This document shows positions 21,287 to 32,798 of a stretch of DNA of 64,000 nt, one piece after another. The DNA lies in contig MU004244.1 of the NCBI GenBank assembly GCA_010405405.1, positions 685,895 through 749,894 on the forward strand, read 5' to 3'. Under the pieces are notes generated by a model. The model did not search any database. It was not told where the DNA came from and saw nothing but the letters and a program-made list of their open reading frames with translations. A program made the position numbers and the translations under genes. The first letter of the stretch is position 1; each line of letters opens with the position of its first letter. The stretch is from Microthyrium microscopicum. Taxonomy: Eukaryota; Ascomycota; Dothideomycetes; Microthyriales; Microthyriaceae.

Positions 21287-24238
21287 TTAACCAGCAATCT
21301 TAGCAGCAGCTCTGAACACCGCTTCAGTCCCCTTTAGCCCAACCTTGTTCTCGATCCAGTTTTTTGCCTTGTCAACAATCAACTCCCACGTGTCCTTCTC
21401 AGCGGCCCACTTGGTTTCCAAAACTCGTATGGCGATAGCAGTTGCCAGAACATTCTTGTCGAGGTTTGTCACTTTCTTGGCGGAAGTCATGTCTGTACCG
21501 GTGGCGTGGCATAGCTGCTCATTCCAGATCCAGAAGCCCTCAAACGTTTGAAGAGCGATGAGGGATTGCAGCGATACACCAGTCTGCTTGCTTGAAGGAG
21601 TGATGTTCTTCTTACTCTCTGTTGAATCATGCACTTCCGAATCCTCGTCTTCGTCATCTTCAATAGGCGCAGATGCAGCCTCAGACATGTCAAGCGAGTA
21701 GTCTAGAGGCCGATCAGACCCAGAGTTGGTATAAGCCCCTCTGCTTGCTACAAACAAAGAATTGGGTGGTGCTGGTGGGCAAGGAGCAGCTCTACTGTGC
21801 ATGGTGGTGCCTCCAAATGTTGATTGACTTGATATCGTTCCTGGGGCTCTTACCGTGTTTTGAAGCTGCATATTCACATCACTCGGTTCCCAGTCTGTAG
21901 AGGAGCCGAATGGAGATGCTCTGGCGAGACCGGCGGCATAAGACTCAATTGAGGGAGACCCAATTTTAGGAGACTCCTTTCGAGGCCTCTGTTTACGACA
22001 TGCCATATGAATATGAACTGGCATAAGAGCTCCAGGTACTGATCTGGCCATGCACGGAATTGCTTTTCTGAAGCGGAGCGATGGGCCGGTGTTTTCCTCT
22101 TTCTCAAGACTCAGCTGGCTCTCATCGAGATCAAGGAATTCGTAGTCTTCTTCATTGAAAGACTGGCCGTTCTCTGGTTCTGAAATCTTCTTTTCGGTTG
22201 CAACAAAAGAGCAATACTTGTTCGCAATCTGGAACTGTACTCCGAGTCGAACGCATTCCTGCTTTACGATCTCTCCGAACATACTTGGATATTGTTCTTT
22301 GATCGTCGTTCCAGGTGTGGCACCACAAGTCTTTGCAGTTTGTAGCCATCCTCGTCCTTCCTCAAGCTCTTGAATAGCCTTCTTGGCGGCAAGCTGATGA
22401 ATGGTTTCTCCTGGCTCAGATAGACTAGTGACTGGGATCTCAAGTTCTAGAGGTCCCTGTGGGCAATAACCTCGGAGAACAACGGCTTTGAGGGTGCGCT
22501 GCTGGTGATCAGGTGCGATCAAGATATATGCAGTGGTTCTGTTGAAGGGAAATAGAGGTGGAAGTTGACTCGGTGCCTGGAGTATCATCGGAATATCGTA
22601 TTTTGGGATCTCGGAGGTTGACGATGAATCCATCGGTTCATCAGGATTTGAGTTTAAATCGAACAGAGAGATAATGGGCTTTGGGTCATGCTTGGTGTCT
22701 GACAGCGGAGCTTTTGTTTCTAGGCTGTTGTCAACGGGGTCAAGCATCTCAAAGTCTTCATCACTGCTGGAATCGTATTTCAGCTCGAGCGTAAAATCCC
22801 TGATCTGTGGGAAAAGACTTGCTTTCAGCATGCGGACGACTTTAGCGTCAAGTTTCTCATTCTCTCGAACTGCCTGGGAGAAACCATTCCCAGCGCGCGC
22901 AATGCCTTCAATAAGCGAGTGTGAAACGCTATTACCAACTCCAAGTGTGAACACTCTCACAGGCTCTCGGTTTATAGCGATGCGTTTGTTGAGCATATCG
23001 AAGAGAGCCTGTTGATTCCATACTTCTCCGTCTGTGACCAGGAAAACCTCAAGGTCTCGGTCAGCGAAACGGTTATTGATTGTGGCCTCAAGCGGGCAGA
23101 ATATCTCTGTGCCGCCGTAATTGGCGCTGAAACGCTTGACGTGTTTAAAGGCTTGTTCCGTAGTTTGCTGATTATAAGGTTGACTCTTCGGCCAGAGAAA
23201 GTCATGACTTGATCCAAATGAGCAGATGTTAAAGACAACACCAACTGGGAGCGATTTCAAGAATGTTTGAAGTGCATTGATCAAGGCAGCAATTCTACCT
23301 CCCGTCATAGATCCGCTGCGATCACAAACAAAGACAACTTCCGGTCTTGCCTGCTTCAGGTTGAATTTAGGCACTAGAGTTGTCATCAGCGCCCGGCTAC
23401 CTAGAATTGTAGGATGAGTCTCGAGGACTGCAGCTGGCGTTCCAAATTCTTTGGAAATGATTTGCAAAACAAAGTCCTGATCAAGCTCTGCTGATCCAAG
23501 TCCTAGCGAGGCCGATGCTTTGCTCATGGAAGGTTGCGCATCGGGAGCCGTTGAAAGTGCGCCCATAGAAACAGCGATAGGATGGGTTGGTGATCTGATT
23601 TCACGAATGAAGAATCCATCTTCCAGTTCCGTATCAACGGTGACCTCGAAACGACCTGGAGTGGTTCCAACCGCATCAGATTTGATCAACTCTCCAGGGT
23701 ATGCCCCGTATCGAGGGGAGATGATGGTTGGAATGGTGAAGCGAACACCGTCGACTTCGGCATCGTGCTTGAGTTCACCTAGATACGTGATGTCGACAAC
23801 AACCGTTGAGTCAGGTGCAATGTTGCCGATTGTGGTAGTGAAGACATCAGATGCATCAGGCAGCTGTTCAAGCAAGCCAGCCACTTCGCCCCGTTCAGCG
23901 GCAGCCTTGAACTGTTCCTTGGCTCCCTCCTTGTCCTTGACTTCTCCGGTGATGACTCGATCTCCGACCGAACACTTGAAGGCGACAACGCTAACTCCGT
24001 CAAATAGTGGGAAAGTGTAGCGCAGTTTTCTGATTCCATGAGTTTTGGATGGCACCACAAATTTCTGGGTCAATGTTGTTCTTGATGTGGTTGATAGGAT
24101 TGTTGTGTGAGTCTTGACATCAACCTGTTGAAGATAGCGTCGAAGTGGTGAGGACCAAGAGTTTGGTGGAGGCAGGCTATAGTAGCAGCCACAAATATGT
24201 TCAGTTTTAGACATTTTTGATGTATGGAAGTCTGGCAT
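21287..24238 (-). CDS. VIT and von Willebrand A domain protein
   Basis: A 983-residue protein with the architecture of inter-alpha-trypsin-inhibitor heavy chains and VWA5A/PARP4-like proteins. A VIT domain (about residues 15-145, including FPLFDGVSVVAFKCSVGDRV) is followed by a vWA domain at about 298-470. The MIDAS metal site is intact (DRSGSM), with the later threonine in YGGTEIF and aspartate in LVTDGEVW. After a Ser/Pro-rich linker comes a C-terminal helical module (LIALQTFEGFWIWNE; AIAIRVLETKWAAEKDTWEL), shared with VWA5A-type proteins. No signal peptide, so cytosolic adhesion or scaffolding is more likely than secretion. The ATG at 24238 is used; a second ATG at codon 9 (MSKTEHICGCYYSLPP) is equally plausible. 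Single exon. Confidence 0.9.
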   Translation of the reverse strand: MPDFHTSKMSKTEHICGCYYSLPPPNSWSSPLRRYLQQVDVKTHTTILSTTSRTTLTQKFVVPSKTHGIRKLRYTFPLFDGVSVVAFKCSVGDRVITGEVKDKEGAKEQFKAAAERGEVAGLLEQLPDASDVFTTTIGNIAPDSTVVVDITYLGELKHDAEVDGVRFTIPTIISPRYGAYPGELIKSDAVGTTPGRFEVTVDTELEDGFFIREIRSPTHPIAVSMGALSTAPDAQPSMSKASASLGLGSAELDQDFVLQIISKEFGTPAAVLETHPTILGSRALMTTLVPKFNLKQARPEVVFVCDRSGSMTGGRIAALINALQTFLKSLPVGVVFNICSFGSSHDFLWPKSQPYNQQTTEQAFKHVKRFSANYGGTEIFCPLEATINNRFADRDLEVFLVTDGEVWNQQALFDMLNKRIAINREPVRVFTLGVGNSVSHSLIEGIARAGNGFSQAVRENEKLDAKVVRMLKASLFPQIRDFTLELKYDSSSDEDFEMLDPVDNSLETKAPLSDTKHDPKPIISLFDLNSNPDEPMDSSSTSEIPKYDIPMILQAPSQLPPLFPFNRTTAYILIAPDHQQRTLKAVVLRGYCPQGPLELEIPVTSLSEPGETIHQLAAKKAIQELEEGRGWLQTAKTCGATPGTTIKEQYPSMFGEIVKQECVRLGVQFQIANKYCSFVATEKKISEPENGQSFNEEDYEFLDLDESQLSLEKEENTGPSLRFRKAIPCMARSVPGALMPVHIHMACRKQRPRKESPKIGSPSIESYAAGLARASPFGSSTDWEPSDVNMQLQNTVRAPGTISSQSTFGGTTMHSRAAPCPPAPPNSLFVASRGAYTNSGSDRPLDYSLDMSEAASAPIEDDEDEDSEVHDSTESKKNITPSSKQTGVSLQSLIALQTFEGFWIWNEQLCHATGTDMTSAKKVTNLDKNVLATAIAIRVLETKWAAEKDTWELIVDKAKNWIENKVGLKGTEAVFRAAAKIAG

Positions 24239-25029
24239 GGATACTCTACTAAAGAACGAGGATGATTCTCAGATTTATACCACATGCATGGACAACTTGG
24301 CATGGACGATATGATGGATTGTTGCCTATTTCATGGTTAGACCAGTTACCTGGCACGTTTTGGCCCAACACTACTAGGTAGCATCTGGATATGTTTGCTA
24401 TTTGTCTGCGGTGTCATTGTCTCTGATTAGGTAGTCTCGTCACTAAGCCGAAAATGCGAAGCCGGTGAGAATTGTTCCCTTGGCTTGCTATCAATGTTTG
24501 TAATGGCGGCAAAGGCTCCAATCGGTACAACTCAGCCACAATGACATACAGAAATTTTAAAGAAAGGTATTGGTAGTGGCAACTTAGCCGTCTCCTTCGC
24601 CCAATTGCTAGCTCCATGATCGTTACCAGTATTTAGCGTGTTGCAGGTTCACCTCCAAAGATGGGGCAGTGTTTTTTATGAGTCGTTAGAAGTGATGGTG
24701 ATAGAGCTTTGGTGGTGTTGATTTTGATTCCAGCCTGAACCTGGCAGCCTGCACGCGTCGCGCCACTGCCCAAATTGGTGGCGCCCAGCCCCTTTTCTTG
24801 GAAGGTTCAATGTTTCCAAGGTTGTTTGGTGACTCGGGCTTTCGTGGCCCCTTTTTCTTGCTCCATGGCATTTTCTTTGTGGACAATATTTTCATCTCAG
24901 CTTTATCACAATATCCCAGGCACTACTATGGACTCAGCCGCTGTCTACAACAATTCAAACCGAGTTCTACCAATATCTTCTACAGTCAATTCGGCTGCTC
25001 ACTATTTTGTCTGCAGAAACAACTTCAAC
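24239..25029. other. Intergenic region upstream of the vWA gene
   Basis: Promoter side of the VIT/vWA gene and the lead-in to the HET relic. Open frames on both strands near 24690-25030 are short, motif-free and overlap each other. Confidence 0.4.
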
Positions 25030-26500
25030 TAAAATATTCTCAGAAAACACAATCTAGATTAGGTAGTGACTGCCCTATCTACGAAGCACTCTCTTATACA
25101 TAGGGACCTGAAGATTCCACCTTTCTCTTCAAAATCAATAAACAAGATCTAGCAGTACGACACAATCTACTACTGGCTCTTCAGCGATTGAGACTGCCCC
25201 ATGAGGAGCGAACTATCTGGATTGATGCTGTCTGTATTAATCAGAATTGCGTCCCAGAGCGCAACTACATTGTGGTATTCATGCGCGACATTTACACCTC
25301 TGCCAAAGGGGGTGTCGTAGTATGGTTTGGTGAAGACGAAGCGGACACTCATCTTGTTCATTCATTTCTGGAGCGAGTGATCGAAGGTTGTCTGAACAAG
25401 GAGAAAGAAGAAAAAGGAATTCTTCGACATTTCAAGAAGCACTCGGCAGTGTATCATAGAGTTCCTCTAATCACAGGTGTTGGGTACAGGGCCCTTTATA
25501 ATCTCCCTATTACGCCTTGGAGTTGCAGAATTTGAATCGTTCAGGAAATTGTCATGGCACCACGCAATCCAGAGATACAAATTCTCAGAGGAAGTCATAC
25601 CTTCAGCATGGAAAAACCGGCGCTTGCTATGTAGTATGTTTACAAGTACAGTCTTGAGCATTTTTTAGCCTTTAAATATCCTGCAGGACTCAGCATTCTT
25701 TGGGGCGAGCGTATATCAAAGGCTCATACACCCAGTCTACTGATCGTGGTTGAGAGGAACTGGCTGACATTTTCCACAGACCCGAGAGACAAGATATGGG
25801 CACTTCTCGGACTCGCCGATGACATGTCAGTACACCGTGACTGTGATCCGAGCTATACTGTGGAAGAGACGTTCACAGATTTTGCAAGATCATGTATCTT
25901 ATTTCGACGTGATCTTGCGGTGCTAGTAGCGTTGTCATCAACATCAGCGAAGCGTCTTATCACTCTTCCAAGCTGGGTTCCGGACTGGACGACGTGGAAT
26001 CCACGTACCTTTTGTCTCGTATCTGCTGAGACTGACAACGAAGGCCGAGGTTTTGAACACTTCACAGCCGCAGGGGAAAACTCTAACATTCTGCCCGATA
26101 GCCAACCAAAGCATCTAAAAAAAGTACTTTGAGTTCCATACTTTTCTGCACGCGCTTCGCGATTCAAACCCCTGAATCTTTGGAGCCCCTGACTATGGCT
26201 CGGGATACATACGCGGTGTTTATAAGCATCGAGTCATTGGAGCATTGAGCGTCGCCGTGAAAATATTATTCGTTCTGACGGAGAAGAATGGGTTCTTGGG
26301 TCTATTCTGCGAATATGCTCGAGAAGGTGATTCGATTGTGCTTCTTGAGGGAGCTCGGGTGCCGTTTTTCATCAGGAAGAGCGACAAGATGAGACAGGAA
26401 ACGTCAGCATGGGAAATTGTAGATGATGGGTACCTTCATGGGGCAATGGCGGGCCAAATATGGAAGTACGAGTGTGAGTATATTAATTTCGTATGATGTT
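25030..26500 (+). pseudogene. Relic of a HET-domain (heterokaryon incompatibility) gene
   Basis: Fossil of a HET-domain gene, the fungal allorecognition family whose products trigger cell death when unlike strains fuse. Recognisable family blocks appear in the right order: YEALSYT, then LLLALQRLRLPHEERTIWID followed by AVCINQN, then VVVWFGEDEADTHL, DPRDKIWALLGLAD, LPSWVPDWTTW, and near the end a region equivalent to the usual glycine-rich block (GFLGLFCEYAREGDSIVLLE). The pieces lie in more than one frame and the element is broken in at least about three places, so it cannot yield the full protein. Its edges are approximate. It sits next to another dead gene on the opposite strand. The good preservation between breaks suggests a fairly recent loss. 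Confidence 0.8.
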
Positions 26501-26650
26501 GTCTAGACAAGCCCGTCTCAAGCTATATCATATCGAGCTGTATCTCAAGTCAAAACAAGGTAAGGGTTTTGACGCAAATCCTCATTGTATAACCTATCTA
26601 ACAGATTGTTATGGAGAAAAGGTACAAGTCAGCCTTCGAAGGACTTTGGC

Positions 26651-28486
26651 TTATATTGGTAGCGAGTATGGAACGGCTGGCACTGCCGTGGGTTGTAGAC
26701 CGAGATACGAACTACTAGGAGGAGCTTTCTCGATCAACTGAAACGAACCAAGGATAGTTTTTCTGTTCAGCAGCCAGTGGGCACTTGTTGCATCGTCGGT
26801 GGTTGGAGCGACAGCTGTAGGAGCGACAGCCACCGGTTTGCCATTGACTTTGCAAACCCTTCCGGACTTAACTTCCCACTGTTCGGCGTTGATACCCGGC
26901 GTTGTCCAAAACAGCCCGCTGGGGTCATATTGAGTTTTGATTTGGGCAAGCTTGGGATAGTTTGAGCCCCAGAATGATTCCTGCCAATTCGGTACTTCGG
27001 CATTGCATTCACATGAATATGCTCCACCCTGAGGTGCAGGATTAAGCTTGCGAAAGCTTTCAAAGTTTGTGACACCCGGAATTTTGAAACCAGTGCTGTA
27101 AATCGCAGCGTCTCTCCAGCCCGGATGTGTTGAGGTATCATTTCCATTGCCTAGCTTCGGATGTGGTTGAACCAGGAGGAAGGTAGCAAGGCCATTCGTT
27201 CCCCCCATAGCATCAATGAACTTCTGACCCTGAATATGTTCCTTCTTAAGGAACCACGATTCCATAGGCACAACTCCCATATTACTAGGGGCGTCCTTGA
27301 GATAGGTAGTTTTGGTGAAGTGAGATTCCCAGGTACCGAAAGCCGCAGTATAGAATTGTGTGAAGTTGTCAAAGACCAACGGCTTTGATTGGAAGGGCTG
27401 CATGGTAGGATATGATTGAAGCTTTTCGAGAATAGGCTTCCAGAGAGCGTTCACAGTAGCCACATCGGCGTTTGGATGCATTGCCAGTCCTCGAATATTG
27501 CCGATGATAGGCAAGAAGTACCCACTGATGCCTTTGTCATACAAGGCTGGTAGCTGGTTCAGCAAGTACTGAGTTGGTTCGTAGAGTTTAGATGGAAGAT
27601 AAGATGTTGACTTGACCCAAAATGTCATAGCAGTCATGGGGAAAATTTCCTCTTCTCGGTATACTTTCAAAGTTGCTTCGACAACCACTCCGAAAGTTCC
27701 TCCGCCGCCACCTCGAATGGCCCAGAATAGATCCGGGTTGGAAACTTTATTGCAAACCAGATGCTTACCATCAGCGGTAACGACCTTGACTTCTAGATAT
27801 TGATCAACTCCGAGACCATATTGAGCGGTAAAAGGACCATGACCGGAAACCGTTAGAACAAGTTGTACCCGCGAGGCTGAAGCCTCCATTTCAGTATGGA
27901 GCAACCTACCCGCCATCTGACCCCATCCTCCAACTGCGACAACAGTGCCATCAGCTCCTCCTATCCCAAATAGCTTGGACTTGCTAAGAGCTTCATTCAT
28001 GAATTGACCAGGCGTAGCGCCTCCAACAGTTACAGCGGCCTGGGTTCCTGGGGTCGCAGGGATGACATTAGCTTGTTGTCCTGCTTTGACACTTGGAGCT
28101 CCTTGGGTCGTGGCTGTGAATGATGGTAGCACGTTGATACCATTGAGGAAAGACAGGTCGATAAGTAAGCCAGAAGCAGCTGTACTTCTTCATTGCAGCT
28201 CATGTCCTGATGATATGACTGACACTCGAATGTTGTTTTCTCTCGCAAAGTTTACAGCTCTTTGTACTTCGGATGAGGTGTTGACTCGGTATCGATAGTC
28301 AGGGTGGACATCAGTACTAAGTAGGCCCCGTGATATTGGTATCACTCCTGGTAATGCTGCTTGCCATTGAGCCTGTGACGGCTAGTCTGAATCTCCGTTG
28401 AGTTTACGACATCCATCGGGAGCTGTGGCTGCTGATATTGCCAATGGAAGAGCCAATATGGCGGCGAGCACTGTGCCTATCGCCAT
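26651..28486 (-). pseudogene. Dead FAD-linked oxidase (PCMH/BBE type)
   Basis: Remains of a secreted FAD-dependent oxidoreductase of the 6-hydroxy-D-nicotine oxidase/berberine-bridge type. The ATG at 28486 opens a signal peptide (MAIGTVLAAILALPLAISAA). The FAD-binding half follows: ARENNIRVSVISSGHEL, LLIDLSFLNGINVLP, then GHGPFTAQYGLGVDQYLEVK and NPDLFWAIRGGGGGTFGVVV. The C-terminal half has the BBE-like NYPKLAQIKTQYDPSGLFW. Two stops interrupt the one frame: TAG at 28384-28382, where family members usually have Trp, and TGA at 28192-28190, just after the FAD-site histidine region. A segment near 27840-27905 that looks like an intron ends in CG where AG is expected. The downstream 493-codon frame starts at a non-ATG codon and lacks the N-terminal flavin residues, so it is unlikely to be active. 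Confidence 0.8.
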
Positions 28487-29912
28487 GACTGAAGTGAAGA
28501 TAGTTTGGCTGTCAACTTCTTTGTGAGGAGAAAAGTGAAGCCCAAATACTCCACGAGCCACGATGGTAGATAATAACGTCAGGAAGATTTGTCCATAGGC
28601 CTGCATTGATCATCTTCATATTTCCCATGATATGCCATTAGATGCAGATTTTGAGATGAAATCAATATCGATGCTGTGACGGACCACAGTTCAATTCCAG
28701 GTTCTATATCACTACCATTACCCTGGAGAGCATAGTACATATTTTGTGTTTCGGAAGTCCGTAAATCGAGTTCGTGCCAGGTACATGGTAGAAGTTTAAA
28801 TCACAATTGGAATGAGATTTCCAGTGCCCTGGTTCTGATTTCAACCGATGCGCACGATCAATGACACGCTCCAAGCTCGCGGCTGATGAGGCTACACTTC
28901 ACATGTTATACCTAGGTGCCCCAAGTTTCCACCAAACAGGCAAGCGCCTCTCTGCTTATTGAATTGTTGTCCTTTTTCGAAATATGCGCTCGCGGGTCGT
29001 GCGACTTTTCATGGTATAGGAGGAACTGCTCCTTGTAATACATGTGTAGTTCCCGAGCAGCTAGGTCTTGAAATTAATGAAACACTAGATACTTGTTCAT
29101 AATGCTTGGCTAGCCATTGCATCACGGCAAGGAAATGAGAAATAGTGCCATGAAGCAGGATACGCCACGTTATACAAGAAAATTGGTTCCTGGACAGTTC
29201 AATCTCAACATCCTGTTATATAGATCGCACTAACTATAGAGGTTAAAATAGACAATAGAATGGCATCTGAGGAGTTTGATGCTAGCAATTTAGTGATAGG
29301 CATGACATGAAAACTTGAGCTGGTTCGTCTGCTCAATCATCCACTGTACAAGCTTTACATTAGGAGCGGCGAAGTCAAACCAGTATTAATAAGAAATGCT
29401 CACTATGGGATTCGATAACCAACATTTTGATATTGTATAATGGCAAACCGACCGTGGATGAATCACCTACCTGCTTTCATGCACATTCCTCAGTTACAGT
29501 ACCTACCTGGTAGATAGGTCATCATTTATAATTCGGACTTAACAAGAATTGGCGGAGAATTTCGCATAGCTGTTGAATCCTCTCCTTCCTAGCTCCTATC
29601 CTATCATAGGGCTGGTCTACTCGGATGAGTAATGATTAATCACCTGGGAGAAGTTGCCAAGCGGTTTTTGCGCTTCGATAATTGCCAGTTTAGGAATCTA
29701 TGATTATCTTTGAATAGTAAGGTATTCTGTACATTGAAGTGTTCACGTCATTAACGATCCTACCTGTTAAGAGAAGAAATGAGGATGTATATAAATATGA
29801 AGACCTCCGCTAAGATATTAATTCATTTCATTGTAAAACAAACAGTTTCATCTACTCGATTGTTATATCGACAGCCTGACTAAGAGGTATCTATCAACTC
29901 ATATACAACAGA
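28487..29912. other. Intergenic region upstream of the short-chain dehydrogenase
   Basis: A 1.4-kb stretch between two divergent genes, without a supported coding region. It ends with a TATA-like element about 115 bp before the SDR start. Confidence 0.45.
29788..29798 (+). promoter_or_regulatory. TATA-like box of the SDR gene
   Basis: TATATAAATAT lies 115 bp upstream of the ATG at 29913, in A/T-rich leader sequence. Spacing and sequence suit a TATA element with a start site some tens of bases downstream. No experimental basis. Confidence 0.4.
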
Positions 29913-30979
29913 ATGGCATCTGAATCAAAGCGAATCATTGTTGTCACGGGCGCATCGCGCGGACTTGGTGTAAGATTTATTCTTTCATGATCAGTATTTC
30001 CCTATTCTAATGATTGAATTAGTTGGAATGGGTTACACAACTCAGCGCAAATTCAGAAAACTTCATCATTGCTTTGGCGCGCAATCCAGACACTGCTGAA
30101 AAGTTGAAACCGCTTCTCGGACCCAAAGTTGTTGCTGTGAAAGGCGACGTTTCTGACCTTGATTCGTTTCCGGTAAGCGTACCTCGCTCAGCTCTTTCTT
30201 CTAAGGAACACATACTGATGTAACGTAGAAAGTCGCCGAGGAAATCAGCAAAGTTGGAGGTGGAAGAGTGGACCTACTCATCAAGTAAGTCGTTCTTTAT
30301 GCCATCTTCTGACGTTAAAACTCTTACAATTTCCAACAGTAATGCGGGTATCATGACTGGAACAGGAGCAGAGCCTTCGACGGGTATTTCCAAATCTACG
30401 TTAAAAGAATGGGAAGACGAAGTAAGTACTGAATTCGCTTTTCAATTCAAGATTGGGAGCTAATCACACGCTACAGTTCCGAGTTAACGTATTGGGTCTT
30501 GTGTTCTTCACCATTGCAATGATTCCACTTCTCGAAAAGAGCAGCGAGAAGAAAGTCGTCAACATCAGCTCTATGCTAGGAGACCGAGGCTTCGGTCAAT
30601 TGAACCCCGGGCTACAATTCTCGTCATATTCTGTGACAAAAGCTGCTGTCACGGAGGCCAACTTCAAATTCCACTCTGAGTCAGTTAACTTCGCTTCTTC
30701 CAAGACTCTTATACTTACTCGTTTCGTAGATTTAAAGATCAGGGTTTCATTTTCCTAGCTTTGAATCCAGGTTTTGTCCAAACTGACATGGCAGGAGAAT
30801 TGGAGGTGAGTCGAGTCTATTCATCAGCATGTATCCTAAAAACTAACAATAACCGCTAGGCACCATTGACTCCGCAACAGTCGATCAGTCGCTGCTTGAG
30901 TTTTGTTTCTCGCAGCACGGCCGAACATAGTGGACAGTTCTGGTCTCTCGATGGTATCAAGGAAGGAGTCACACACTGA
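29913..30979 (+). CDS. Short-chain dehydrogenase/reductase, seven exons
   Basis: Classical SDR of 247 residues, NAD(P)-dependent, acting on an unknown alcohol or carbonyl. Exons: 29913-29969, 30023-30172, 30229-30284, 30340-30421, 30477-30679, 30730-30805 and 30860-30979. All six introns are GT..AG, 50-60 bp, and the phases join without a stop. The cofactor motif TGASRGLG is at residues 12-19 and straddles no intron. The NNAGIM motif is formed across the third intron, and the catalytic region has NISSMLGDRG (Ser) and YSVTK (Tyr/Lys). The PGFVQTDM motif is also present. These residues make the enzyme look complete. The C-terminal SGQFWSLDG block resembles the sniffer/carbonyl-reductase-like fungal SDRs. 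Intact, in contrast to the dead oxidase next door. Confidence 0.9.
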
Positions 30980-31419
30980 TGGGAGCCAGGTAGAATAGCC
31001 CGTAAACTACAAAGATGTTATATTTCTTGTGCATCACTGGAGTAATGGTATTTCATTTTATTCACCATCATTATTCGTGTGAAGGCTCAGTACTACTTCC
31101 AAGAAAATCTACAAGGACAGAAACGGACTACGATATAAGATGCTGACCACAATGGAAACGCAATGCTGCCTCTCGGAATTCGCATAGAATTGGCTATCCA
31201 ACGTAGAGTTGTTCACAACACCTCTTCAAAGGTCTGTTATGTATTTACGCATTTGCAACCTCATCATACAGCTTTGCAATGAACGGCAAAAAATCAACAT
31301 TGTGTTTGAAGATGTTGAACAACATCAAGATATGCTGACTCAGCACAAATTGTATAAGTAGTAGACAGCCCCCAGATCTTCAGATCGAGGACTTAGTGAA
31401 AAATCCATCTCATATTCTA
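30980..31419. other. Intergenic region between converging genes
   Basis: These 440 bp hold the 3' flanks of the SDR gene (+) and of the first IFI6-like gene (-). Nothing else is visible. Confidence 0.45.
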
Positions 31420-32252
31420 CTACCAAACCTTTGTCCCTTTTGGTGATCTTCTAATACATTGCTTTTCCGTCTTCGAGTTTTTGCGCTTCTCTCTCTCGGT
31501 AACGATCAAGGCTATCAATGCAGCAGTACCAAGTGCAGCAGTCACTTGAATGGCCCCATTGACTATAGCCAGTCCATCACCACCCGCTCCAGCACTTTGA
31601 AGAATTGCGAACATGCTGTTTGATGAAGTAACTGGAACCTGAGCCGCAGCAGCCACGGAACCTGTAGTAGTGTCTGGTCAGCAAGCATTCCAAGACCAAA
31701 ACCAATTGTCCAACAAGGAACCAGCCGTATTAGAGAGCAGACATACCTGCTGCAATACCCAAAGGAGTGAATCCTGCCAGCGAGAGAAGGGGAGTCGAAA
31801 CTAGGCCTGGGGCAATCATAATGATCAATCCGGCAGCTCCAATGGCAACTACATCGGGATTTTCCATAATCCAGTCCAGAACCTAGGGAGTTGACACATC
31901 AGCACGTGGCGAGTCAGAATTCTTAGAGGGATTTTACCTCATCGGCGACTTTTGCGAGTTCTTCTGCTGCTTTGGCTGTGGTTTCAACAATGCGAGGGCC
32001 TTGCTCATCAGCAAGCGCTTTTCCAGCTGTCACGATGTCTGTCACCAATTTGGCTATCTGAGCACCAATGTCCTCCACGAAACCCTGGACGCCCGCAGTG
32101 GCATCCGAAGCGCCGTTTGCGATGTTGGAGCCTTGCTCGTCTGCGATAATCTGTGCCCCTTGAGCGGCCCCTGAAGTGCCTTTAGCGATATTCTCGCCTT
32201 GTTCTTCAGCAAAGGACTGCACATTGGCAGCGACATCATTGACCCATTCCAT
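31420..32252 (-). CDS. IFI6/IFI27-like (ISG12 family) protein A
   Basis: Small membrane protein of 230 residues with an Ifi-6-16/ISG12-type core, the family of animal interferon-inducible mitochondrial proteins. Exons on minus: 32252-31938, 31882-31747 and 31661-31420, all GT..AG. The core across the last intron reads GFTPLGIAAGSVAAAAQ and continues SMFAILQSAGAGGDGL, matching the family's glycine/alanine pattern. Two hydrophobic stretches (VVAIGAAGLIIMIAPGLVS and AIQVTAALGTAALIALIV) flank it. The first 105 residues are an amphipathic, repeat-like extension with DEQG/EEQG units (AEEQGENIAKG, ADEQGSNIANG, ADEQGPRIVE). The tail is basic. The start at 32252 is the first ATG; the upstream frame opens only with TTG. 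Role in fungi unknown. Confidence 0.78.
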
Positions 32253-32798
32253 GACGAGTGAAAATGGCAACCAAGTGAACCTAATCAAGAAGACAGATAA
32301 TGATGAGGCTTGAAAATTGGCAGAGGCCGGGTTTATCTAGTGTGTGATGTAATTTGCTACTAGCCACTGACAACAAACATGGCAACAACAGCCTGACGCA
32401 ATTGCTGCCTGTGGTGGGACCTGCTGACTATTTCTTCCTACAATCGCGGCTTCCCATCACAGGACATCATTGTCGGTAGGTAATTGAGTGCTCCCAACTC
32501 CGTCGCCTCGCTCCTATAACTGGCGATCGCTGACCGCCTTGTGCTGCTGCGCATGGAATTTTAGTTTCTGGAGCTTCTTACGTAGGTAGTAATAAAATTT
32601 AGATAGAAACAAAGCATACTTGGCATACAGGACTAGTAGGCCGAGAGAATTATGACTAAATAGGTTTGGGTCAAGGCAAATAGCATTGATTCTAAGTTTG
32701 ATACCTGGTTGGCTAAAACCCACCATGTGTCTGTAGAATCATCGTTGCTCACCTTTCGAACTTCATCAAGTCGAATCCGCATTCGATGTGACTTTCTC
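32253..32798. other. Spacer between IFI6-like genes A and B
   Basis: 546 bp with only motif-free short frames. It should contain the promoter of gene A and the 3' end of gene B. Confidence 0.4.

Noticed and set aside
25030-26741. Reading the HET-like fragments as several small functional genes.
   Set aside because: The fragments follow the order of one HET protein and individually lack starts and domain boundaries; one relic explains them.
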